Shown here one piece after another: positions 1 to 8,600 of a stretch of DNA of 64,000 bases. Positions within the stretch are counted from its first letter, which is position 1. Every line of letters begins with the position of its first letter. This stretch comes from Planctomycetota bacterium. GTDB taxonomy: Bacteria > Planctomycetota > UBA1135 > UBA2386. The stretch is taken from assembly GCA_016713175.1 (NCBI GenBank), contig JADJPQ010000008.1, forward strand, positions 62,001 through 126,000, read 5' to 3'. The notes beneath the pieces were generated by a model that was not told where the DNA came from, did no database searches, and saw only the letters and a program-made list of their open reading frames with translations. Both the position numbers and the translations under genes were made by a program.

Positions 1-13
1 CACGTCGCTGGCT

Positions 14-1114
14 TCAAGCGCCCTTGAATGCCAGCACGGGCCGCAGGCGGCGAATGATGCGGACGAGATCCCGCTGCGCGCGCATCACCGCACCGATGTC
101 CTTGTAGGCGCGCGGGGCTTCGTCGCGCAGCGCGTTGGCGTTCTCACGTTGCCAGAACACGGCCGAAAGCTCGCGTTCCAGATCCCTGGTCGAGATCGTG
201 CGCATCGCTTCGCCGCGCGGCAGCCGGCGGCCGGCGCCGTGCGAGCTGGAGCACAGCGCCGCGGCTTCTCCGCGCCCCTCGACGTGGAACGACCAGCTGC
301 CCATCGAGCCCGGGATCGCTCCGGATTCGCCGACCCGTGCCGACGCTGCGCCTTTGCGGTGCACCCAAAGCGATTCGCCGCCGTGTGCTTCGGCGCGCAC
401 GAAGTTGTGCACCACGTCGTGCCAGGTCGACCAGTCGATCGCGATGCCCAGCACCTCGGCGAACACCTCAGCGGCGGTCGTGGCGATCGTCCGGCGGTTG
501 TCGCGCGCGAACACCACCGCGACCTCGTGGTCGCGCAGGTAATCCACGCCAGGGCCGTCGACGGGTAGTGCCCTCAGCCCCTTGCCGACCGGCGTCGCGA
601 TGCGCAGATGGTGATCGCGCATCGCAGGACCGAGCGCCCGCGAGCCGCTGTGCACCATCAGCCACAGTCCGCCTTCGTCGTCCGCCTGCAGCTCCAGGAA
701 GTGGTTGCCGCGGCCGAGCGTGCCGAGTTCGAACTGCAGGTCGCGATGGCAATGGCGCGCGAGCGTCGGATCGCTGAGTTCGAGCGGAGCCAGCGGCTGG
801 CGCTCGCGGTGGCGCAGCGCCGGCACGCGGGCCGCGAGTTCGCGCAACACCGCCGTCGCGGCGCGTTCATCCAACAGGTCGCGGTTGCCCAGCAGCCGCA
901 CGGTGGCGATGCCGCAACCGATGTCGCCGCCGACCGCCTGCGGATACAGGCGGTCGGCGACGCCGACGACGGTGCCGACGCAGACGTGCTCGGCGAGGTG
1001 CACGTCCGGCATCACTGCGATGCGGCGCACGCCCGGCGCGGCCGCGAGTCGCGCCAGCGCGTTCTTGACATCCGGCGGCAGTGGCTCCGCCAGCCAGTGG
1101 TGCACGATCGTCAT
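14..1114 (-). CDS. rtcB: RtcB-family RNA ligase
   Basis: GTP- and Mn-dependent ligase joining RNA 2',3'-cyclic phosphate or 3'-phosphate ends to 5'-OH ends in RNA repair or processing. From the chosen start the protein is 366 aa. Family metal and guanylylation motifs are visible: PDVH (36-39), VGGDIGCG (61-68, Asp and Cys ligands), GTLGRGNHF (131-139), VHSGSR (154-159), HNFVRAEAH (236-244) and SSSHGAGR (289-296), which carries the guanylylated His. The ATG at 1114 is chosen because it overlaps the stop of the upstream RbfA-like gene (ATGA) and conservation begins there. The open frame extends 111 codons further upstream, but that part is out-of-frame RbfA-like sequence. At 366 aa it is shorter than the roughly 400-aa classical RtcB. 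No RtcR regulator or RtcA cyclase is nearby. Confidence 0.93.
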   Translation of the reverse strand: MTIVHHWLAEPLPPDVKNALARLAAAPGVRRIAVMPDVHLAEHVCVGTVVGVADRLYPQAVGGDIGCGIATVRLLGNRDLLDERAATAVLRELAARVPALRHRERQPLAPLELSDPTLARHCHRDLQFELGTLGRGNHFLELQADDEGGLWLMVHSGSRALGPAMRDHHLRIATPVGKGLRALPVDGPGVDYLRDHEVAVVFARDNRRTIATTAAEVFAEVLGIAIDWSTWHDVVHNFVRAEAHGGESLWVHRKGAASARVGESGAIPGSMGSWSFHVEGRGEAAALCSSSHGAGRRLPRGEAMRTISTRDLERELSAVFWQRENANALRDEAPRAYKDIGAVMRAQRDLVRIIRRLRPVLAFKGA

Positions 1115-1437
1115 CGTGCACCTCCGGCCGGCAGCACCGTGAACGACAGCCGCGGCACCCGCCGACGGTTCACCGAACTGGCGACCGCATCGCGCAGGAA
1201 GCCGCGCGCGCGGTCGAGGGCTGCCAGGGTTGCGACCAGACCGTGGCCGCACGGATCCTGCATGACGACGAGCACGTGCTCGGCACCCTGCATCGGCTCG
1301 ACGTGGTCGAGCACCAGGTCCATCAGGACCGGATCGGAGGAATCGCCCAGCGCGTACGACAACGCGTCGTGCACCTGGGCACAGAGTTGGCGGGTCTTGG
1401 CAATGGACCGACCGCCGCGGTCCTCGGAGGCATGCAT
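1111..1437 (-). CDS. RbfA-like ribosome-binding factor
   Basis: A 108-aa protein resembling RbfA, the KH-fold factor that binds the 30S subunit near the 16S 3' region during maturation. Visible similarity: an N-terminal helix (KTRQLCAQVHDALSYAL), then a DP.L...VLDHV strand, then ALDRARGFLRDAVASSV followed by RRRVPRLSF. These match RbfA elements in order and spacing (compare GFIRSLLG and PELTF of the E. coli protein). It lies directly upstream of rtcB with an ATGA overlap, so the two are probably translated together. A perfect inverted repeat at 1465-1480 lies 28 bp upstream of the start. The alternative is an unrelated small alpha/beta protein, since similarity was judged by eye only. Confidence 0.6.
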   Translation of the reverse strand: MHASEDRGGRSIAKTRQLCAQVHDALSYALGDSSDPVLMDLVLDHVEPMQGAEHVLVVMQDPCGHGLVATLAALDRARGFLRDAVASSVNRRRVPRLSFTVLPAGGAR

Positions 1438-1757
1438 CTGCTGGCAACGGCGTGCGCGAGCACGCCCGATCAGGATCGGGACTCAGGAACCGACGCTCTG
1501 ACCCGGCCGGCGCGCGTTCAGCCGCGCGTGGACCGGGAGGCGCGTGCAGCAGTGCAGATGCGTTGCATGGCTGGCCTCCGGGAAGAGGTCGGAGAGGGTA
1601 GCGGCATCGACCGGGTTCGCAAGGGGAGGGTGGGCCTCGAAGCTACGAACCAAGACGCAATCGGAGCGGTCTTGCGGCCCATCGCGCAAGAATCGATCGC
1701 TCGCCACATTGAGGACTCACTTATCCATAAATCCTTGGAGCCCCGCCCGAGGTTTCG
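1438..1757. promoter_or_regulatory. Divergent control region, rtcB operon / denitrification operon
   Basis: A 320-bp gap between divergent genes with no credible ORF. It holds a perfect inverted repeat at 1465-1480 (cccgatc ag gatcggg) near the RbfA-like start. A second dyad lies at 1670-1691 (tcttgcg, 8-nt spacer, cgcaaga), 67 bp before the first denitrification gene. The 10-mer atccataaat at 1723-1732 recurs at 8646-8655 just before nirK. The dyads are plausible operators and the AT-rich 10-mer a promoter element, but no consensus -35/-10 pair is clear here. Confidence 0.4.
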
Positions 1758-3152
1758 ATGTTCGACCGCCACGCCGATCTGATCGCCGCCCGCCGCTGGT
1801 TCTGGCTTGCCGTTTCGGTGCTGCTGATCGCTGGCGCGTTCGCGCTGCTGCTGGTGATCGCCCGGATGCCACCGTTCGATGCCATGGTGACCGACCCGGC
1901 GTGGTTCCGCCGGGGATTGGTCGTCCACGTGCAGATGTCGATCGTCTGCTGGTTCTACGCGTTCGTCGCCGCGCTGTTGATGACCCTGCCGCCTGGCGAA
2001 CGGCTGGCGGGGCTCTCGCCGTGGGGGCCGCGGCTCGGGTTGCTCGGTGTATTCCTGACTTGCGCATCCGCATTTGCGCCCGGCGCGCGGCCGATCATGT
2101 CGAACTACGTACCGGTCGTCGACCACGGTCTCGGGCTGTGCGGACTGGCGCTGTTCGGGCTCGGCGTACTCGTCACAGCGCTGTCGCGAAGGCTGCTGCC
2201 GGCTGCACGGGAACACGAAAGTCAAGCCGGCGGCCTCGCCGCGATTCCGCGGCCGGCGCTGCGCGCGGCGGCGTTGGCGCTGCTGCTTGCGGCGCTGACG
2301 TTGGTCGGCACCGTGCCGTTCCTGCCCGAAGGCGCGGCGCCGGAGGTGCACTACGAGGTGCTGTTCTGGGGCATGGGCCACGTGCTGCAGGTGGCCAGCG
2401 TCGCGGCGATGCTCGGCGTCTGGTTGTGGATCGTCAGGACCGTGACCGGCAAGGCGGTGCTGGTGCCGCGAACGCAGGGACTCGTGTTCGTGCTGCTGCT
2501 GCTGCCATGGCTGATCGCGCCGCTGCTGCCGGCGGCGGGTACCTGGAGCGCGACCTACCGCCAGGGCTTCACGCGGCTGATGCAGTTCGGTATCGCGCCG
2601 ACCGTGCTGTTCATCGCGGTTGCCTGCGTGCTGGCGCTGCGCCGCCACCGGCGGGCGGGCGGCGCGTTGTCGCCGTTGACTGCCGGCTTTGCCGCCAGCC
2701 TCTTGCTGACCCTGCTCGGCTTCGTGCTCGGCGCCTGCATCCGCGACGCCAACACGATGGTCCCGGCGCACTATCACGCCAACATCGGCGCGGTCACTGC
2801 CGCGTTCATGACGATCAGCTTCCCGCTGCTGTCGATGCTGGGCCTGCCGCAGCCGGAGGGTCGTTGGGCGTGGTGGAGTCATCGGCAGCCGGTCTGGTTC
2901 GCGCTCGGCCAATCGGTGTTCGCCGCCGGCTTCGCGCTGGCCGGCAGCATGGGCATGGGCCGCAAGATCTACGGTCAGGAACAGGCTGCCCGCAGCGTCG
3001 GTGAGACCGTCGGGCTCGTGGTCATGGGGATCGGCGGCTTCGTCGCGATCGCCGCTGGCGTGCTGTTCCTGATCGTCCACGTCCGTTCGTTCATCCACAC
3101 CCGCGTGCGCGCCGACGTCCGCGCCGCGGTGACCGGAGGTAGTCATGCATGA
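1758..3152 (+). CDS. Heme-copper-oxidase-like membrane protein (non-catalytic paralogue?)
   Basis: A 464-aa polytopic membrane protein with about 12 hydrophobic segments. Family-type histidines are H57 (VVHVQMS, helix 2), H208 (FWGMGHVLQV, helix 6) and H338/H340 (AHYHANIG, helix 10). This is the layout of heme-copper oxidase subunit I for heme ligands. The HH pair of helix 7 that completes the CuB site is absent, so it may bind heme without forming a canonical binuclear centre. It opens a tightly spaced block and overlaps the next small gene by 8 bp. Inference: an accessory or electron-transfer subunit of the NO reductase encoded by the next genes. A rearranged catalytic site cannot be excluded. 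Confidence 0.75.
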   Translation: MFDRHADLIAARRWFWLAVSVLLIAGAFALLLVIARMPPFDAMVTDPAWFRRGLVVHVQMSIVCWFYAFVAALLMTLPPGERLAGLSPWGPRLGLLGVFLTCASAFAPGARPIMSNYVPVVDHGLGLCGLALFGLGVLVTALSRRLLPAAREHESQAGGLAAIPRPALRAAALALLLAALTLVGTVPFLPEGAAPEVHYEVLFWGMGHVLQVASVAAMLGVWLWIVRTVTGKAVLVPRTQGLVFVLLLLPWLIAPLLPAAGTWSATYRQGFTRLMQFGIAPTVLFIAVACVLALRRHRRAGGALSPLTAGFAASLLLTLLGFVLGACIRDANTMVPAHYHANIGAVTAAFMTISFPLLSMLGLPQPEGRWAWWSHRQPVWFALGQSVFAAGFALAGSMGMGRKIYGQEQAARSVGETVGLVVMGIGGFVAIAAGVLFLIVHVRSFIHTRVRADVRAAVTGGSHA

Positions 3153-3297
3153 CCCGCAGCGTCCCGTTCCGCCCCTGCAGCGTCTGATGGACAACCCGTG
3201 GTTGTTGCTGCTGCTCGGCGTGGCGATCCCGTTCCTGTCCTACACCGCGTGGGGCTGGATCAGCATGATGACGATGGCAAAGGCGACATTGCCCTGA
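3145..3297 (+). CDS. Small single-span membrane protein (50 aa)
   Basis: ATG at 3145 overlaps the end of the upstream gene by 8 bp. The 50-aa product has a soluble N-terminus, then one membrane span (about residues 18-38, NPWLLLLLGVAIPFLSY), then WGWISMM near the end. Small one-helix subunits are common in heme-copper oxidases. Its place between the two large membrane subunits suggests a structural role in that complex. I recognise no named family. Confidence 0.65.
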   Translation: MHDPQRPVPPLQRLMDNPWLLLLLGVAIPFLSYTAWGWISMMTMAKATLP

Positions 3298-3315
3298 GCG
3301 GGCAGGAAGACACCC

Positions 3316-3843
3316 ATGAGCATCCATCAACCCCCGGACGATTGGTTCCAGGCGCCGCATGGCCCCGAACGTGTGTGGATCGGACTCGCGTTGGCATGGT
3401 GCCTGATCCTGTTCCTGATGATGCCGTATTGGCATTTCCGCGGCAAACAGAACAGCACCGGCGAGGCCTATCGGACGACACCGGCGGAGTTCGCCGAGCG
3501 CGTCAACCGCTTCATCGACGCCAACAAGGTCGGCGAGGAGAACGGCGTGCCGCTCGTCGAGCCCGCACCGGGCTCGGACATCTATCTGGCGGCGCAGATG
3601 TGGCGCTGGTATCCGGCGCTGAAATTGAAGAAGGACCAGACCTACCGTCTGCACGTGTCGTCGCTGGACGTGCAGCACGGGTTCTCGCTGCAACCGATGA
3701 ACATGAACTTCCAGATCCTGCCTGGCTATGACCACGTGCTCACCGTCACCCCGACGCAGAGCGGTGACTACTTGATCATCTGCAATGAGTTCTGCGGCAT
3801 CAATCACCACCTGATGACCGGTCGTATCCGGGTGGAGGGCTGA
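3316..3843 (+). CDS. CuA-type subunit II of heme-copper NO reductase/oxidase
   Basis: A 175-aa membrane-anchored cupredoxin with a TM helix at about residues 21-39 and a periplasmic domain. The CuA site is complete: H121 (QHGFSL), then CNEFCGINHHLM with C156, E158, C160, H164 and M167. It would take electrons from a periplasmic cytochrome or cupredoxin and pass them to subunit I, encoded 2 bp downstream. It is shorter than typical aa3 subunit II and has one TM rather than two, as in ba3- and sNOR-like enzymes. CuA together with a Tyr-less subunit I points away from cNOR and qNOR. Confidence 0.88.
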   Translation: MSIHQPPDDWFQAPHGPERVWIGLALAWCLILFLMMPYWHFRGKQNSTGEAYRTTPAEFAERVNRFIDANKVGEENGVPLVEPAPGSDIYLAAQMWRWYPALKLKKDQTYRLHVSSLDVQHGFSLQPMNMNFQILPGYDHVLTVTPTQSGDYLIICNEFCGINHHLMTGRIRVEG

Positions 3844-3845
3844 GC

Positions 3846-5408
3846 ATGACCTCCCTCGCCCTGCCCGTCGGCAACTTCCGCACCGGTGAAGCGCGCACCT
3901 GCGACACCACCGGCCTCCCGGTCTGCTTGCACGCACAGCGGTTCATCAAGCTGAACGCCGTGTGCGCCGTCGTCGCGCTGCTGGTCGGCGCGATCGGCGC
4001 GATCCTGCTCGGCCTGACGCGCTGGCCGGCGGTGCACCTGCTGCCCGCCGACTGGTACTACCGCGTGTTGACGCTGCACGGCATCAACATGCTGATCTTC
4101 TGGATCATCTTCCTGGAGATCGCGATCCTGTACTTCGCCGGCACCACGCTGCTGAAGACGCGCCTGGCGTCGACGAAGCTGGCCTGGACGTCGTTCCTGC
4201 TGATGGCGGTCGGCGCGGTGCTGACCAACATCACGATCCTGCAGGGCACCGCCGACGTGATGATGACTTCGTATGCGCCGCTGCAGGCGCATTCGAACTT
4301 CTACCTCGGCATGATCCTGTTCGCGGTCGGCGCGCTGCTCGGCGTCGGCAACTTCTTCGCCTGCGTCTGGATCGCCCGGCGCGACAAGACCTACCAGGGC
4401 TCGATGCCCCTGGTGGCGTTCGGCGCGCTGGCGGCGGCCATCATCGCGGTGGTGGCGATCCTGCACGGAGCGATCGCGCTGGTGCCGACCTGGCTGTGGT
4501 CGCTCGGCCTGATGGATGCGCCCGACGCCGGCTGGTATCGCCTGCTGTGGTGGGGCATCGGCCATCAGAGCCAGCAGATCAACGTCTGCGCGATGGTGTC
4601 GACGTGGTACCTGCTGGCGACGCTGACCGTCGGCGCCAAGCCGCTCAATCAGCTGGTCTGCCGGTCGGCGTTCGTGCTCTACGTGCTGTTCATCAACATC
4701 GCGTCGGCGCACCACCTGCTGGTCGACCCCGGTGTCAGCGCCGGCTGGAAGATCTGGAACACCAGCTACGCGATGTATCTCGCGGTGCTGGCGTCGATGA
4801 TCCACGGCTTCACGGTGCCGGCGGCGGTCGAGGTCGCGCAGCGCAAGAAGGGGCACGATCGCGGCCTGTTCGGCTGGCTGGTCAAGGCACCGTGGGCCAA
4901 CCCCGGCTTCTCGGCGTTCTTCCTGTCGCTGATCATCTTCGGTTTCATCGGCGGCATCACCGGTGTCACGCTGGGCACGCAGCAGATCAACATCATCGCC
5001 CACAACACGCTGCGCATCCCCGGCCACTTCCACGCCACGGTCGTCGGCGGCACTTCGCTGGCTTTCATGGGCCTGTGCTACTACGTCGTGCCGTTGATCT
5101 TCCGCCGCGAATACGCGGCGCGGGCGCTGTGCCGGCTGCAGCCATATCTGTTCGGCATCGGCATCGTGCTGGTGTCGATCGGCATGTCGTTCGCCGGCTC
5201 CTATGGCGTGCCGCGGCGGCACTGGGACGTCGAGTTCAGCGGCGCCCCGTTTGCCAAGGGCTTCGATTCCGGCGCGCACGTCATGCTGGGCCTGATGGGC
5301 ATCGGCGCGGTGCTGGCCTTCGTCGGTTTGTTGACGTTCATCCTGTTGACCGTGCACGCCGTGTTCCTGGGCAAGCGGAACGAGGGCCGTGCGATGACTG
5401 CCTGGTGA
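3846..5408 (+). CDS. Catalytic heme-copper subunit I, NO reductase-like (sNOR/eNOR type)
   Basis: A 520-aa protein with at least 12 membrane spans. Ligands seen: H78 (LHGINM, low-spin heme), H240 plus the pair H289/H290 (CuB), and H394/H396 (GHFH, the two hemes). In O2 reductases the helix-6 motif is HPEVY with a Tyr cross-linked four residues after the CuB His. Here the sequence is GHQSQQ, placing Gln244 at the Tyr position. As I recall, loss of this Tyr while CuB and a CuA subunit are retained is described for the sNOR/eNOR NO reductases. With NirK and NirV in the same run, NO reduction to N2O is the best reading. A low-activity oxidase remains possible. Confidence 0.85.
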   Translation: MTSLALPVGNFRTGEARTCDTTGLPVCLHAQRFIKLNAVCAVVALLVGAIGAILLGLTRWPAVHLLPADWYYRVLTLHGINMLIFWIIFLEIAILYFAGTTLLKTRLASTKLAWTSFLLMAVGAVLTNITILQGTADVMMTSYAPLQAHSNFYLGMILFAVGALLGVGNFFACVWIARRDKTYQGSMPLVAFGALAAAIIAVVAILHGAIALVPTWLWSLGLMDAPDAGWYRLLWWGIGHQSQQINVCAMVSTWYLLATLTVGAKPLNQLVCRSAFVLYVLFINIASAHHLLVDPGVSAGWKIWNTSYAMYLAVLASMIHGFTVPAAVEVAQRKKGHDRGLFGWLVKAPWANPGFSAFFLSLIIFGFIGGITGVTLGTQQINIIAHNTLRIPGHFHATVVGGTSLAFMGLCYYVVPLIFRREYAARALCRLQPYLFGIGIVLVSIGMSFAGSYGVPRRHWDVEFSGAPFAKGFDSGAHVMLGLMGIGAVLAFVGLLTFILLTVHAVFLGKRNEGRAMTAW

Positions 5409-5416
5409 GGTGACTC

Positions 5417-5584
5417 ATGTCCGATCCGAAACTCGTGGACCGTCTCGAACGTGAACGCGACACCGAACCCGGCGATCACAAGATGCCGGGAACCGTGGTG
5501 CTGACGGCGCTGCTGCTGCTCTGCTTCGTCGTCTACTACTTCGCCAACTGGAAGGCGCTGGCCGATGTCTGGCACGTGCGCTGA
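5417..5584 (+). CDS. Small membrane protein, CcoQ-like size (55 aa)
   Basis: ATG at 5417, 8 bp after the subunit I stop. The 55-aa product has a charged N-terminus (residues 1-23) and one membrane helix (about 24-43, GTVVLTALLLLCFVVYYF), ending WKALADVWHVR. Its size, position and one-helix layout resemble the small subunits that accompany heme-copper oxidases. Sequence identity to CcoQ is not evident. It is probably a structural subunit of the NO reductase. Confidence 0.7.
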   Translation: MSDPKLVDRLERERDTEPGDHKMPGTVVLTALLLLCFVVYYFANWKALADVWHVR

Positions 5585-5593
5585 GGAGGAACG

Positions 5594-6523
5594 ATGTCCC
5601 GTCTGTCTACCCTGCTCGAACGGACCTTCGCCGGCTGGCGTTTTGGTGCCTGGGCGATCGGCCTGGTCGTCGCCTATGAACTCTGGCTGTTGCTGATGCT
5701 GGTGGTGCCGGCCGGGGACGGTCCGTTCGCTGCGTTCGCGGCCGAGTTCCGCGCCTGGTGCTTTGGCGCCGATGTCGCCACCGGTTCGTCCAATCAGGTG
5801 CAGGCGTTCGCGATGCTGACATCGCCGCTGCTGATCCTGGCGGTCGTGCACGTCGTCTGGGGCGACCAGCTGCGCCTGGCGTGGCGCCACGCCCGGGGCC
5901 GGCTGTTCGGCCACGGCGGTGCCGCCGTCGGGCTCGCCGCGGCGACCGCGCTGGCGCTGTTGTGGTCCGCCGAAGTGCCGGCGAACGGACCGCTGCCGTT
6001 CCCGGCCGCCGCGATCCGCACCGCGGTGCCGGCGCCGGAAGTGCGGCTCGTGGCGCACGACGGCTCGCCGTTCGATCTGGCCGCCGAGCGCGGCCGCGTC
6101 GTGCTGATGACCGCGGTCTACTCCCAGTGCGGCTACACCTGCCCCGGTCTGTTGGCCGACTTGCACGCGACGCTGAGCGCGCTGACGCCGGCAGAGCGCA
6201 ACGAACTGCGAGTGGTGATTCCGACGCTCGACCCGGTGCGCGACACGCTGCCGATCCTGGCCGAAGTCGCCAAAGGGCGCAACTTCGCCGCGCCTGGCGT
6301 GCGGATGCTGACCGGCGAGCCGCCGGCGGTCGAGTCGGCGCTGGATCGGCTCGGGTTCGAGCGGCGTCGCGATCCGCAGACCGGCGTGATCGACCACGCC
6401 AACCTGTTCGTGTTGATCGACCGTCGCGGCAGGGTCGCGTATCGGTTGGCCCCGAGCGACACCCAGAAGCACTGGTTGCTGGCCGCGGTGCGCGCGTTGT
6501 TGGCCGAGGACGCGGGCGCGTGA
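5594..6523 (+). CDS. SCO1/SenC-family copper chaperone with extra N-terminal membrane region
   Basis: 309 aa with a strong Shine-Dalgarno (gaggagga) before the ATG. The N-terminal half has about three hydrophobic spans (roughly 18-40, 75-90, 108-126). The C-terminal half is a thioredoxin-fold SCO domain with the copper motif SQCGYTCPG (C179, C183) and a later DHANLF carrying the third His ligand. SCO proteins load CuA in subunit II. The known norSY-senC arrangement pairs such a gene with an sNOR, which fits here. The multi-span N-terminus is unusual, as most SCO proteins have a single anchor. Its stop overlaps the next GTG start (GTGA). Confidence 0.85.
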   Translation: MSRLSTLLERTFAGWRFGAWAIGLVVAYELWLLLMLVVPAGDGPFAAFAAEFRAWCFGADVATGSSNQVQAFAMLTSPLLILAVVHVVWGDQLRLAWRHARGRLFGHGGAAVGLAAATALALLWSAEVPANGPLPFPAAAIRTAVPAPEVRLVAHDGSPFDLAAERGRVVLMTAVYSQCGYTCPGLLADLHATLSALTPAERNELRVVIPTLDPVRDTLPILAEVAKGRNFAAPGVRMLTGEPPAVESALDRLGFERRRDPQTGVIDHANLFVLIDRRGRVAYRLAPSDTQKHWLLAAVRALLAEDAGA

Positions 6524-8547
6524 GCACCGCGCTGGTGCCGCCTCCGGTCGCCGCGGTGATCGTCGTGGGCGCCGATACCGAGCCGACCGTTCGCGGCGAA
6601 CGGTGGCTGCGGCCGCTCGAACGCTGCCTGGCCGCGCTCGATCGCGCGGTCGGCTCTGTGCTGCCAGCCGACGTCAATCCGTTCCTGCAACTGGGCGCGG
6701 TGGCCAACTGGTCGTTCCTGCTGGCGGTGGTGACCGGCGTCGCGTTGCTGCTGTTCTACACGCCGAGCGTGCACCAGGCGCATGCCTCGATGCTGGCGAT
6801 GGACCAGGCGCCATGGACGTCGGGCCTGGTGCGGTCGGTGCATCGTTACACGTCGGACGCCTGTCTGGCGATGGTGCTGCTGCATGCGCTGAAGATCTTC
6901 GCCGCGCGGCGATTCTCCGGACCGCGCTGGTGGGCGTGGCTGACCGGCGCGTTCGCGCTGGTGACCCTGTGGCTGATCGGTTGGCTCGGCTACTGGTTGC
7001 CGTGGGACCAGGCCGCGCAGCACGTGGCCGAAGGCTCGGCCCGGGCGCTGGATGCGATCCCGGTGTTCGTCGACCAGCTCGAACGGTCGTTCGTCGCCGA
7101 CAGCGAAGTCAATTCGCTGTTGTTCTTCCTGGTGTTCTTTGCCCACATGCTGCTGCCGTTGATCGTCGGCGTCGGCCTGTGGCTGCACATCACGCGGCTG
7201 GCGCGGGCGTGCTTCCTGCCGGGTCGGCGCCTGATGCTCTGGTCGTCGGTGGTGTTCGTCGGCGTGTCGCTGGCCGCGCCGGCGGTCACCGGCGCGCCGG
7301 CGGCGATGGGTGTCAAGGCGACGTCGTTCGCCATCGATGCCTGGTATCTGGCACCGCTATGGCTGACCGACCGCCTTGGCGGCGGCTGGTTGTGGTTGTT
7401 CTGGGTGGTGGCCGGCGCCGTGCTCTGCAGCGTGCCCTGGCTGCTGGTCCGCGGCCGCATCCGGCCGGCGACCGTCGATCTGGCGAAGTGCCACTCCTGC
7501 AACAAGTGCAGCGCCGACTGCCCGTACCTGGCGATCACGATGGTGCCGCGCACCGACGGGCGCCGCTACCTGCAGCAGGCCCAGGTCGACCCGGCGGCCT
7601 GTGTCGGTTGCGGCATCTGCGCCGGTTCATGCGATACCGCCGGTGTCGGGCTGGCGTGGCGGCCGGGCGACGAGATCCGCGAGGCGGTGGTCGTGCAGGT
7701 CGAACGCGCGGTCGCCGGCGGCAACGCGCCGCAGGTCGTGTTCGTCTGCGCGCACGCTGCACCGGTCGCGGTGGCCGCGGATCGGTTGGTCGTGCCGGTG
7801 TCGTGCCTCGGCTTCGTGCACATGTTGACCGTCGAGTTCACGCTGAAGGCGGGCGCGCGCGAAGCGGTGTTGGCATCCTGTGGCGATGGCAACTGTCGCT
7901 ATCGCGAAGGCGATCTGTGGACGCGGGCCCGGCTGTCCGGCGACCGTGGTCCGTTCCTCCGTCGCGACCGCGTCGCGGCCGAACGGGTCCGTGCGGTGTC
8001 GCTGCCGCCGGGGGCCGACGTGGCGGCAGTGTTGGCGGGAGCACCCCCGCGCCACCCGGTCGGGCGGCCGCTGGTCGGGTTGCTGGTGCTGGCATCCACC
8101 GTCGTGCTGACGATCGTGGGCAGCTTCGCGCCGTATCGGACGGCGCACGACGATAACCCGGAGTTGGTCGTGTCGTTCAAGCACCCGGGCCAACTGACCG
8201 AGGAGCGGCGGGCGCTGACCGCCGAGGAGAAGGCGGCGTTGCCGGTGCACATGCGGCGCGAGTTCGACCTGGTGCGCGCTCGCCAGCCAGTGCGGCTGCG
8301 GATCACGGTCGACGGGCGTCAGGTCCTGGAGCGAACCTGCGCCCCGAGCGGCATCTGGGGCGACGGCAACGCCATCGCGCTCGAACGCCTGGTCGTGCCG
8401 GCCGGGTCACACCGCGTCGACGTGGCGATCGGCGATGGCGCCGATCCCTCGGTTTACGAACATCTCCACGGCAGCGTCGTGACGTTCGTCGCTGGCCGAA
8501 GGCACGCGTTGCTGTTCGACCGGCAGACCGGGTTCCGTTGGCACTGA
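6520..8547 (+). CDS. Cytochrome b / 2x[4Fe-4S] ferredoxin / MvhD-like fusion
   Basis: A 675-aa three-part redox protein starting at a GTG that overlaps the SCO stop. Residues ~55-310 form a cytochrome b/b6-like membrane domain with two bis-His heme pairs at family spacing (H108/H122 and H209/H223, both 14 apart). Residues 324-334 (CHSCNKCSADC) and 361-371 (CVGCGICAGSC) are two [4Fe-4S] motifs. Residues ~405-470, with C410, C429, C454 and C459, resemble MvhD/FrhD, the hydrogenase iron-sulfur subunit. A further TM at ~517-535 leads to a domain of about 140 aa. Inference: an electron entry point moving electrons between a soluble iron-sulfur partner and membrane hemes, feeding NO or nitrite reduction. 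Confidence 0.8.
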   Translation: MSTALVPPPVAAVIVVGADTEPTVRGERWLRPLERCLAALDRAVGSVLPADVNPFLQLGAVANWSFLLAVVTGVALLLFYTPSVHQAHASMLAMDQAPWTSGLVRSVHRYTSDACLAMVLLHALKIFAARRFSGPRWWAWLTGAFALVTLWLIGWLGYWLPWDQAAQHVAEGSARALDAIPVFVDQLERSFVADSEVNSLLFFLVFFAHMLLPLIVGVGLWLHITRLARACFLPGRRLMLWSSVVFVGVSLAAPAVTGAPAAMGVKATSFAIDAWYLAPLWLTDRLGGGWLWLFWVVAGAVLCSVPWLLVRGRIRPATVDLAKCHSCNKCSADCPYLAITMVPRTDGRRYLQQAQVDPAACVGCGICAGSCDTAGVGLAWRPGDEIREAVVVQVERAVAGGNAPQVVFVCAHAAPVAVAADRLVVPVSCLGFVHMLTVEFTLKAGAREAVLASCGDGNCRYREGDLWTRARLSGDRGPFLRRDRVAAERVRAVSLPPGADVAAVLAGAPPRHPVGRPLVGLLVLASTVVLTIVGSFAPYRTAHDDNPELVVSFKHPGQLTEERRALTAEEKAALPVHMRREFDLVRARQPVRLRITVDGRQVLERTCAPSGIWGDGNAIALERLVVPAGSHRVDVAIGDGADPSVYEHLHGSVVTFVAGRRHALLFDRQTGFRWH

Positions 8548-8600
8548 GCCGCGGCTCGGTCAGGCGCGATGCCGTCGACTACGGATCTGTGCGTAGAAAG

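Noticed and set aside
1115..1447. N-terminal extension of RtcB to 477 aa
   Set aside because: The extension is Arg/Pro-rich out-of-frame sequence of the RbfA-like gene, and the ATGA overlap gives a better start.
3804..5357. 517-codon open frame opposite the catalytic oxidase subunit
   Set aside because: His/Arg/Gln-rich translation with no hydrophobic core; a GC-driven shadow of a clearly conserved gene.
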